NCBI GenBank assembly: GCA_030052745.1
Contig: JANBVO010000034.1
Location: 248,001 to 312,000 of the forward strand
Source: Pleurostoma richardsiae
Lineage: Eukaryota; Ascomycota; Sordariomycetes; Calosphaeriales; Pleurostomataceae
DNA length: 64,000 nucleotides
Direction: 5' to 3'
The notes beneath the pieces were generated by a model that ran no database searches, was not told the DNA's origin, and saw nothing but the letters and a program-made list of their open reading frames with translations. Positions 56,350-64,000 of the stretch are shown here, in pieces. The translations under genes were made by a program, and so were the position numbers. Each line of letters starts with the position of its first letter. Position 1 is the stretch's first letter.

Positions 56350-57260
56350 TCACTGCTTCTTGCCTCTCGCCTTGTAGAAGTATCTGTGTAGAGAGTTAGT
56401 GACCTTCTCGCCGCCGGAGAAGATGTAACAGTCAAGGAGGGCTAGTTGCTTACCCAGCAAAAACGCTCTCGCCCAGTCCGACCACGCCCAAGACGCCCAG
56501 GCCCAGCCCCACGCTCTGCCAGGACAGCCGGCCCTTCTCGTAGAGGCCCCAGGCCTTGTATCCCAGGAACGCGCTCAGGCCGACGACGGCGGCGAGGTTG
56601 GCGCTGACCAGGGCAGTGCTCTGGTCCTCGGACAGGGAGGCGAAGCGCTTGGTGATCCAGTTGTCGGCCTTCTTGGCCTTGGCGGCGGCCTTGTCCTTGG
56701 CCTCCTTCGCGCGCTTCTCGGCAGCTGCGATGGCGACCTTGGCCTCCTCCTCGCGCTCCTGACGGTCAGCCTGGGTCTCCGTCTTGACGTCCTGCTCGAG
56801 GAAGTCGGAGGGGACGGTGCGCACGGATGGCGCGTCGACGTCGACGAGGGAGGCCGTGGAGGCGGATTCGTCCGTGACGACCGATGGGGGCTGGGGAGCT
56901 GCAGCCTGTAGGGAGCCGAGTGTCAGCGGCAACGTGCCCACCAAGTCTGCAAGCACCCTTCGCGAGAGCGATCGGGAGAGATGTGGTGGTTGTTTGCCGA
57001 GGCTAGAGAAGACATGATGCAAGGTGGAGGGCGCTCGGCGCTTGACGCCAACAGCTTCAATCTGGGGGCGTCGAGGCCGACACAGCACCATGCTTGCTCG
57101 CCTGCGTATTAAAACGGCGAGGACACCAGATACGACTCGAGACTCACCTCCTCGGGGGTCTGCTTGGGACCTTTCGCGGCAACCTCAGCGTACGACACTG
57201 TGCACGGCTGGTCAATGACGTAGCTCCTCCAGGCGCGGCTGAGAGCGGGGCCGACTTACT
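56350..57260 (-). CDS. OM14: Mitochondrial outer membrane protein OM14-like
   Basis: The coding pieces are 57260 (one base), 57197-57148, 56905-56454 and 56383-56350, giving 178 aa. The protein starts MSYAEVAAKGPKQTPEE and continues AAAPQPPSVVTDESAST and VDVDAPS. A charged Ala/Lys/Glu helix (AAAEKRAKEAKDKAAAKAKK) is followed by the OM14 C-terminal region with two or three hydrophobic segments: LVSANLAAVVGLSAFLGYKAWGLY, SVGLGLGVLGVVGLGESVFAG and the end YFYKARGKKQ. Yeast OM14 sits in the outer mitochondrial membrane and acts as a receptor for ribosomes through the nascent-chain complex. The start codon appears split by an intron (A at 57260, TG at 57197-57196), since no in-frame ATG lies close upstream. 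The second coding intron (242 bp) is unusually long. It lies beside Mia40 on the same strand. Confidence 0.78.
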
Positions 57261-58016
57261 CTTGTGGTTTGGGCGGCTGGTGGATCGAGGCCTGGCTTCT
57301 CGGCTTCTCTTGCGGGAGCTGGAGATGCGTGTCTCCAAAGGGGTGGCGATGCAGAGCGAGCGAACGAGGCTGAAGGGGGTTTTTATGTATGGCAACAGCG
57401 GTCGAATGATGTCTGGGAGAGTCGCATGTGAAGGGAAAAGCCGGGGCTGGCGTGACCTTGGTTTTGGACGTGGTGACGTTCCTGAGGCCCGAGCTTCCAT
57501 CACCCCCCGTCGACCAATGACGCGGGCGGCTCCACCGATGGGCCGAACGAAGGTACTGTATGTACATAAGGTACATAGTAGTAGAGGTACCCCCGGTGAT
57601 CGCGTCCAGCCGAGATCTCGCATGAACTCCCCATCTTCTATCCGCCCTATGGCCCGTATCTCCTGTTTGTCTTCTCCGTTTAATACGCAACAGTTCCTTT
57701 CTCTCCCAGGGCCCCTGAATTACTGCGGTTGGTGTACTGTACACGTGTAGTACCAACCAGTCTATGACAGACAGCGTTGCGAACTGTACACCTCGAGGGA
57801 AAGGCCACAGGATCACAAGGCAACAGAGTCATCACGGAGTGAGATTGTCGGTATTTGCTTCTATTCCGTACACATTTATACACAGGTATCCATAGGCGCT
57901 CGTCGAGCCGCTGAACTTTTGGGGCCAACCTCGGTCTATGCCACGTCCCTTCCATCCCGGCCGCCCAGATGTTGTACAGGCCATCCCACCGTACACGCGG
58001 AGTTTTCCATCTCCTA
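57261..58016. other. OM14 promoter and leader; Mia40 3' flank
   Basis: Includes the 5' leader of OM14 (CT-rich on the minus strand around 57,300-57,400) and repeated GTAC-type short words near 57555-57600 and 57735-57750. No other gene supported. Confidence 0.35.
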
Positions 58017-59097
58017 CTACTTCTCGGTCTTCCCGGCGTTCGCAGCCGTCGCATCGTACGACTTCTTGGGGAAGCTGCCCGAGGCCTCATCCGCGTCGGC
58101 GGGGGTGACTTCGGCCTGGACGGGGAAGTCTGGTGTCGCTTCCGCCTTCTGCTGAACCGCCTCGCTCGCATCGGCCGCGGGTGCGTTGACGGCGGGCGCG
58201 CTGCCGACTGAGGTCTCTTGCTCGGCGCCTCCCTCGTAGGTCTTGGCGGGGGCCTCAACCGCCGGCGCAGCTGCCTCGGCCTCGTCGTCTTCTGCTAGCT
58301 CGGCTCCGTAGATCTCGGGGTACTGCCTGAAGCAGTCCTGCATGTGCCTGTAATCCCGTCGTCAGTAAGGCCCGGGCGCTTCTGGGAGAACTCCCTTTGG
58401 AAAAGGAGAGGAAGTCCAACGTACTGGAACTTGTCAATGCAGTCCATGCCCTTGGGCTCCTCCTTGGAGTAGACGAAGCAGCTGAACGCTGACTTGAACT
58501 CCTCGCCACAGGGCCCGTGTGCCATGCCACCCAGGCAGGGGCAGTCCCAGTTGATCTCGCCGGTCTCCGGATTGAACGCGCCCTCGTTGCCTGCCTCGCT
58601 CTCCAGCTCCTCGACCGCGGCGGCCTCTGGAATCGGCACGGCGGCAGTGGCAGGTTCGTTCTGCTGCGCGGAGGTCGGCGGCGAGGCGGGCGCGGCCTGC
58701 CGCGCTTTTACGTCGGCCTGCTTCCGCTTCTCCTCAATCACGGCGTCGACGGTAGGCATGTCGGACTCGGAGAACTGGGGGGGCGACGGGCCGGTTTGTG
58801 CTGCAATGGCGGTGATTTGTAAGCTCCATGCTCTCTCTATCCTGGAACCTTGGCGAGTCGCTCGCAGGGCAGTGCACATCGCAGTCACTTACGGGGAGCC
58901 TCATCTGCGAAGATCGGGCTGGTGTTGTACCAGTAGACGGCGGCGACAGCCAGGCCCCATCTCACGGCCGTGCCTCTCCAGGTGTGCTTCTTGTTCGCCG
59001 GCGCGGTGGCCAGGAACCGTCGAGAGCCGGCGGCGACGGCTGGCTGCCGAAGCGGCCGGAGAGCTCGCGGCGCAGTGCGGGCTGCTGCTCGGAGCAT
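58017..59097 (-). CDS. MIA40: Mia40, mitochondrial intermembrane-space import oxidoreductase
   Basis: Exons 59097-58893, 58800-58425 and 58347-58017 give 303 aa. An N-terminal mitochondrial presequence rich in Arg and Ala ([19 protein letters not shown]) is followed by one membrane anchor ([11 protein letters not shown]), the form of fungal Mia40. After an acidic linker comes the core: the redox CPC in [15 protein letters not shown], then a twin CX9C pair ([11 protein letters not shown] and C-IDKFQHMQD-C) and [12 protein letters not shown]. It inserts disulfides into small Cys proteins entering the intermembrane space, together with Erv1. The 110-residue C-terminal tail is acidic and Ala/Glu/Pro-rich. 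Two stop codons stand in tandem. All conserved cysteines are present. Confidence 0.97.
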
Positions 59098-60169
59098 TGT
59101 GAAGAAGGACGAATTAGAGAGTGGGACTGGCCAGCTACGCTTCCAAACACGACCACCAGCTCGGGAAAGAGAGAACGAGAGAGGAAATGGAGAAAGCGGC
59201 GCGCACTCGGAGCTCGAGGTCGATGATGATTGCTCGCTCGCTCGCCCGCTGGCTCGCTGGTTGGTAATCGGGCCAGCAACCAGCAAAATTTCTGGGATGC
59301 GCAGACCACCTGCGGATCTCACTCTGATTGGGTGCTCGGGGTTCTGCCGGATGACACCGCCGTCGACCGGCGGAGCAGCGCGCCCACCGATAACAGAGAG
59401 GTGCAGGCAGTGCAGGCAGTGCAAGCCGAGTCTGCCAGGCTCCAACCCGGTTTCTATGCTGTGTGATTGTTTGTATGTGCAGGTGCCTACTGTACCTATG
59501 CTCCTTGACGCAAAGCCGGACCGGAAACATCGGCGTTGACCCGCCCTGTATGTGTTCCGTCTCGGCGGGCGGCATACCTGCACCGCCTCCACTGGGCGGC
59601 ATCAATCGGGGCTTCTGCCCCTGAAGCTCCGCTCCGCAGCGCGTGTGCACCCGGCCACCGGAAAGGCGTGTCCATGGCTCAGCCCAAGGTGCGACGAGCC
59701 CCAATGGATGGCCAATATCCAACCTTGTACCATCCGGCTTGTGGTACAGACCCGTACCGAAGAACCGTACTCTACTCCGTAGACCCCGAGGCACCCTAGC
59801 AGCCATAGGAGGTAAATCAGATACCCAAGGTGTGCCCCCAAGGGTGCCTATTTAGGCACGGCCGGGGTGCTGCATACCAAGACAGCAGCCTCTGCCTCTC
59901 TGCCTTGAGGTTGGTATCTATCTATAACTGTTGTGTCGCCCACCATCTATCTTTGATGGCGATGACGTGCGCCCCGTGGCTGCCAGACCAAGAATGAGTC
60001 GATTGCGGACCGACTGAGGGCGATGATTAAGCTCTCGGCCCTCTCCCTAGAGGGCCGGGGCAGAAATAATCCCGCACTTGTCCTCCCTCCTTCTGCCCGG
60101 CAGCGCTTTCTCCCTCGATCCGCACGCCCCAGCTTCCGCCCTCCGACCCTCCGAACCTCCCGGGCCAAG
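59098..60169. other. Divergent promoter region between Mia40 and thiamine pyrophosphokinase
   Basis: About 1.07 kb with no supported gene. It carries short repeated words (GCAGGCAGTGCAGGCAGTGCA near 59404) and a perfect small inverted repeat at 59844-59859. Confidence 0.4.
59844..59859. repeat. Small perfect inverted repeat
   Basis: GTGCCTA and TAGGCAC arms of 7 bp separated by TT, in the Mia40/TPK spacer. It could form a short hairpin or be a palindromic protein site. Nothing proves a function. Confidence 0.4.
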
Positions 60170-61104
60170 ATGAGCGTCTTCGAGTGGCATCCGGCCCGCC
60201 TGCTCCAGGGCCGGCCGGCTGCCCCACACGGAGGCGGGGACCAGTTCGCCCTCGTCATCCTCAACCAGCCTCTGAGGGATCTCGCGACGCTGGAGAGGCT
60301 GTGGCAGAACTGTATGCCCGTCTCGCTTTCCCCTTCATCTTGTCATTGGTGACACGGTCGAGGAGCTCGGCTGACTGACCACGTCTCATCACTACAGCAC
60401 TCTACCGCGTCGCTGCAGACGGCGGCGCAAACCGGCTGTACGAGGTCATCCAGCAGGCCAATGAGAGCTTATTTGTCAGGCTTCCCTCCTCACCACCGCC
60501 TGCCGGCGTGTGACCCTGGCTGACGCTGACGCGCTTCCTACTGTAGGGGAGATTGGACCTCATCATCGGAGACCTCGACTCTCTGAGCGACGAGGCCCGG
60601 TCCTACTACGCAGATGACTCGCGACCCGCTAAGATCGTCCACGACCCGGACCAGTATTCGACTGATTTCAGCAAGGCTGTCTCGTACATCCGGTCGAGCC
60701 GCCCAGGCCCTGTCGACATCATCGCCATGGGCGGCCTGGGCGGCCGCGTGGATCAGGGCCTGAGCCAGCTGCATCACCTTTACCTCTTCCAGCAGGACCC
60801 CGCGTACGCCGAGGGCCGCATGTACCTGGTATCGGGTGAGTCGCTAACGTTCCTCCTCAAGGCGGGGAAGCACCGCATCCACGTGCGCAACGGCGGCGAT
60901 GAAGTCTTCGACAAGTATGTCGGCATCATCCCTGTCAAGGAGCCGAGCATCATCACGACTGAGGGGCTGGAGTGGGACGTCGCGGGCTGGCAGACCGAGT
61001 TCGGCGGCAGGATCAGCACGAGCAACCACGTCCTGCCCGCCACTAAAACCGTCGAGGTCGAGACAGAGAAGGACGTGCTGTTTACCATCGCCTTGAGGAA
61101 GTAG
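60170..61104 (+). CDS. THI80: Thiamine pyrophosphokinase
   Basis: Exons 60170-60311, 60398-60474 and 60547-61104 give 258 aa. The enzyme transfers pyrophosphate from ATP to thiamine, making thiamine diphosphate in the cytosol. The N-terminal domain has FALVILNQPL, the nucleotide-site motif VAADGGANRLYEV, LDLIIGDLDSLSD and DQYSTDFSKAVSYI. The central GGLGGRVDQGLSQLHHLY motif and the C-terminal beta-sandwich (VGIIPVKEPSIITTEGLEWDV, GGRISTSNHVL, VLFTIALRK) contact thiamine. These cover the whole family length. The second intron uses a GTCAGG donor. No riboswitch-like thi-box was recognised in the introns or leader. Confidence 0.96.
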
Positions 61105-61482
61105 GACGGTAGGATGCTCTCAGGACCGGATCAATTACCCCGGCGATGTTCATCGGACCGTTCGCGCACGAAACACGGGATACCTGGATAGCCATCAGAC
61201 AGCCTCCCTTCGATAAGGGACAGATGATAGGGCATGTGTCCATACACCTTCACCCCACAGAGAACATATCGCCGGCCATTGAGTCACGCGCCAGGATGCC
61301 CGGCTGCCCGACCGTCGGTATCAGGACTCTTACGGGTTGCTGCCTGGAGCTGTGTCTCCAGGATATAGATACATATATATGTCTCGTCCATGCCTTTTTT
61401 TCCCCGCTCTCTAATCTCCCGTTCTACACAAACCATCTCCATCTCCGACCCATCTCAAGCTAGCTGTTTGACCGCCGAACTA
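61105..61482. other. Short intergenic spacer
   Basis: 3' flank of thiamine pyrophosphokinase and promoter of the archaemetzincin gene, with an AT-rich GATACATATATATG stretch near 61370. The frame of the next gene is open to an ATG at 61390. Confidence 0.35.
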
Positions 61483-62820
61483 ATGCCCAAATCTAAGAGT
61501 GCTGTCTGTTCTCATCCGTCACTGCATGTCGATGTCTCCAGTCACGCCGAGGATGCTGGCTTCCGCCGGCCAGACCGGAAGCGGAGAGCCGCCGCCACTA
61601 CCAGGTCTGGACGCTACACCTCGGGCTCGCCGGCCGAGAAGACGATTGATGGTGCGACTCCGGAAGGCGAGTTCAGCTTCACGTTCCCTGCGCCGCTAGT
61701 CCTCCCGGGTGACGGCCTAGCCCTGGATCCCCGGTACCCGCCACAAAGCCTGCGGTCGTGGCTCTTGGCTCCGGCGCGGAACAAGGCCACCTCTAGAAAA
61801 CAAACAATCTACGTCACTGCACCGCCCCGCGTGGAGGAGGATGTCTCTGTGATGGGATCGTGGACTGGACCCGTCATCGCTGATTCTCGTCATACTCGCC
61901 TTTCAAAGCTCTGTCCGCCAAAGGCAGAAGATGTCACCGAGTATCTCAGGGCATTCTATCATGGCTTCACCGTCAGAGAAGGTCCCAAGGCCCTCAGCTT
62001 CGTACCCTGGGAGACATCGTTTGGCAGCAGCGAGCCGGAGCACGTCGGCCTTGCTGACGGATCCATCTGCACTCGAGTCCGCACTCGCGCGTGTCCCGAC
62101 GGTGCGTTCCGGCGCCAGCTGAACCTCAATGACATGCTCGACGCTGCCATCGATCTCCTCCCCGACGATGCTTATGCGCTCCTCGTCCTCGTCGACCACG
62201 ACTTGTACTGCGACGATGATGATGACTTCTGCTGCGGCTTGGCCTACGGCGGCAGCCGAGTAGCTATTGTATCGTCCGCCCGCTACCACCCGGCCTTGTT
62301 CAAAGCACAGGGGGTGGATCAGGCTCACATGTGGCCGGCGTCCCACTGTGAGGCGTATGTCGAGGCTCTCGCCGGGCGACGGTCCGAAGAGACCCTGCGA
62401 CCTCCGACCATGGACAAATCGCAGACGCCTCTGGGCGCCGCCCTCGAAGCCGCGAAAGCAGCCGGTATGGCTCGGTCGTCGTCGGGTCTCCAGAGCGTTT
62501 GGCTCGCTTGCTTGGCTCGGACTGCCTCTCATGAGCTCGGGCACTGTCTGGGCCTCGACCACTGCGTCTACTACGCGTGTGTGATGCAGGGGACGGCGGT
62601 CATCGCAGAGGATCACCGTCAGCCACCGTACCTGTGTCCGGTCTGTCTCTCTAAGCTCATTGCCGCAGTGGGTGACATTTCGAGGGAAATGGAGGTGAGG
62701 ACGTACAGACTTGAGAGATACATGGCGATGATACAGGTTTGCGAGAGATGGAAAGAGGTCGGCGTGTTTGCAGGGCATGCTGCCTGGATGGCCAAGCTAG
62801 TGTCCAGATCCCAGGAGTAG
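61483..62820 (+). CDS. Archaemetzincin-type metalloprotease (M54)
   Basis: A single exon of 445 aa from the ATG at 61483; an ATG at 61390 is also in frame and would add 31 residues. I prefer 61483 because the conserved start region (CSHPSLHVD, RPDRKRRAAATT) follows closely. The catalytic motif is clear: HELGHCLGLDHCVYYACVM with three zinc-binding His and the extra Cys typical of archaemetzincins, followed by YLCPVCLSKL, which gives the second CxxC zinc site. Upstream lie the substrate-cleft strand LLVLVDHDLYCDDDDDFCCG and AIVSSARYHP. Archaemetzincins are zinc aminopeptidase-like enzymes of the cytosol or nucleus with poorly known substrates. No signal peptide is present. Confidence 0.93.
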   Translation: MPKSKSAVCSHPSLHVDVSSHAEDAGFRRPDRKRRAAATTRSGRYTSGSPAEKTIDGATPEGEFSFTFPAPLVLPGDGLALDPRYPPQSLRSWLLAPARNKATSRKQTIYVTAPPRVEEDVSVMGSWTGPVIADSRHTRLSKLCPPKAEDVTEYLRAFYHGFTVREGPKALSFVPWETSFGSSEPEHVGLADGSICTRVRTRACPDGAFRRQLNLNDMLDAAIDLLPDDAYALLVLVDHDLYCDDDDDFCCGLAYGGSRVAIVSSARYHPALFKAQGVDQAHMWPASHCEAYVEALAGRRSEETLRPPTMDKSQTPLGAALEAAKAAGMARSSSGLQSVWLACLARTASHELGHCLGLDHCVYYACVMQGTAVIAEDHRQPPYLCPVCLSKLIAAVGDISREMEVRTYRLERYMAMIQVCERWKEVGVFAGHAAWMAKLVSRSQE

Positions 62821-63361
62821 ATGGCACCCACCTTCGGTTGTTTTCACACTCTCTTCGTCAAGACTTTGACTCTGACAGAAGGACTTTCCCCGTAGTGCAA
62901 TGAGTGCATAGACTCGACAGTAACTCAGTGGTCTCTTGGAGAACACAGACCCACGCCCGGGCAGTGCATCCCAGATCTCATACTGCCCACAACCGAGCTC
63001 ACCGTCCCTGCGTCTTAAGCATCGCTCAGTCCATCAGCCACGTCTATCACGTCTTCCTCTTTCAATTGCGTCAATGAAGTAGGGTCGCGGTGGCGATGGA
63101 CTCCGCATAAACGCCCGGCAAGTATTCACTCCCGGGTCTCGGATTTCGCATCTGAACGTGCGGATGACTACGACCAGCGCCGAAAAAGCAGACAATGTCT
63201 CTAAAGCTGGCGGAGTCTTTGTCGTTAAATACGAGCCTTTGCGGCCAACTAGCCAACACCTAACAAGCCGCCGTGAGTTGGTGAGGGAACTTGGCTTATC
63301 CCTATCATCGTGCCATCCGTCGCAGTCTAGGATCGTAGCATCACCATTGTCTACCCTCGAA
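62821..63361. other. Intergenic spacer
   Basis: 3' flank of the archaemetzincin gene and promoter of the aminotransferase. Nothing else supported. Confidence 0.35.
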
Positions 63362-64000
63362 ATGTCCCCAGAAGCACCTCAAATGAATGGGACGCCACCA
63401 GCCTCGAGGAAGCTTGATGCTCGGGAGAAAGAACCAGCACTGCTTCATCGATCACTAGCTGAACGACCACTCCTCGTATCACGGGCTCTAGGAAGCTATC
63501 TCTATCTCGATGACGGCAGAAAGATCCTCGATGCGTGCGGCGGTGCCGCCGTGGCGATCATCGGCCATGGAAACAAGGATGTCATTGCGGCTGTCGCCGC
63601 CCAGATGCAGCAGGTCAGCTACGTGCACACCATGGCCTACACTACGACCTCCGCGGAGGAACTGGCAACCCTTCTCCTGGACCCGCGCAACTGCCGCTAC
63701 GATCACGGTTTGCGGAAGGTGTACCTCGTCGGCAGCGGCAGCGAGGCCAACGACGCGGCGATGAAGTGCGCGAGGCAGTACTGGTACGAACAGGGCCAGG
63801 CGCGCAGGAGGTTCTTTGTGAGCAGGAGACAGGCGTATCACGGCAGCACCATCGGGTCGATGTCCATCTCCTCCAATATAGCGAGGAAGCAGCCGTATGA
63901 GGATGTTATATTGCCTTCAGTCTCGTTCGTGAGCCCGGCGTACAGCTACCGTTACAAGCATCAGAGTGAGAGCGAGGAGGAATATGCCGGCCGTCTCGTA
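63362..64000 (+). CDS. Class III aminotransferase, 5' part only
   Basis: The frame runs open from the ATG at 63362 (MSPEAPQMNGTPP) to the right edge of the window, 213 codons, without an intron so far. The fold-type I PLP N-terminal half is plain: LLVSRALGSYLYLDDGRKILDACGGAAV, IIGHGN, QVSYVHTMAYTT, then KVYLVGSGSEANDAAMKCARQY (phosphate-binding GSGSEAN) and RQAYHGSTIGSMSIS. These match class III omega-aminotransferases (ornithine, 4-aminobutyrate, beta-alanine and similar). The substrate class, the Schiff-base Lys and the end of the gene lie beyond the window. No targeting peptide is visible. Confidence 0.88.
   Translation, partial: MSPEAPQMNGTPPASRKLDAREKEPALLHRSLAERPLLVSRALGSYLYLDDGRKILDACGGAAVAIIGHGNKDVIAAVAAQMQQVSYVHTMAYTTTSAEELATLLLDPRNCRYDHGLRKVYLVGSGSEANDAAMKCARQYWYEQGQARRRFFVSRRQAYHGSTIGSMSISSNIARKQPYEDVILPSVSFVSPAYSYRYKHQSESEEEYAGRLV

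Noticed and set aside
59135-59806. Overlapping antisense open frames in the Mia40/TPK spacer
   Set aside because: Frames on both strands overlap fully and encode Arg/Pro/Ser-rich sequence without motif, so I treat this as promoter DNA.
61903-62778. 291-codon minus-strand open frame
   Set aside because: Antisense to the archaemetzincin coding exon, which carries a full HEXXHXXGXXH motif.

Overview
This window is nuclear DNA of a filamentous ascomycete (Pezizomycotina; a Sordariomycete is my best guess). The reasons are short introns (mostly 50-110 bp) with GTRNGT donors and YAG acceptors, a GC-rich coding bias, and a typical gene repertoire: Zn(II)2Cys6 and C2H2-like regulators, MFS permeases, a siderophore transporter, CFEM-type GPI proteins, secreted CE1/GH3/AA9 carbohydrate enzymes, a pepsin-type protease, Mia40 and OM14. 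I rebuilt exons by hand from splice sites and reading-frame continuity. Every multi-exon model given with exon coordinates sums to a multiple of three.

Layout. 0-5.5 kb: the 3' end of a large acidic disordered protein gene, then a secreted CE1 (acetylxylan/feruloyl) esterase. 8.4-17.7 kb: siderophore-iron transporter, amidase, Zn2Cys6 regulator and a divergent MFS permease, which resembles a small utilisation or efflux locus. 18.7-26.9 kb: a broken AA9 copper monooxygenase gene, a membrane-anchored BIM1-like (copper-family) protein, and two head-to-head genes that each encode two tandem eight-cysteine CFEM-like domains. 28.1-34.2 kb: two tail-to-tail genes of one C2H2-like regulator family, one of which probably carries the module twice. 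35.9-44.8 kb: double-GFA protein, QDR-type MFS exporter, NmrA-like protein and a Cel3A-like beta-glucosidase. 46.3-50.2 kb: ergothioneine-type class V aminotransferase and a pepsin-like protease. 54-64 kb: mostly housekeeping genes, namely a Myb/SANT-like factor, OM14, Mia40, thiamine pyrophosphokinase, archaemetzincin and the start of a class III aminotransferase.

The most interesting signal joins two places. I found only three exact matches to ATCWGATAA, the published binding consensus of the fungal iron regulator SreA/SRE. One lies about 0.5 kb upstream of the siderophore transporter. The other two lie in the shared 1-kb promoter of the paired double-CFEM genes. This suggests, but does not prove, that the undescribed CFEM pair belongs to the iron-starvation regulon. 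Other points of note are the pseudogenised AA9 enzyme, the start codon of OM14 split by an intron, and a likely GC-AG intron in the esterase. Long gene-poor stretches, especially 5.5-8.4 kb and 50.2-54.0 kb, gave no recognisable genes, tRNAs, transposons or CRISPR arrays.
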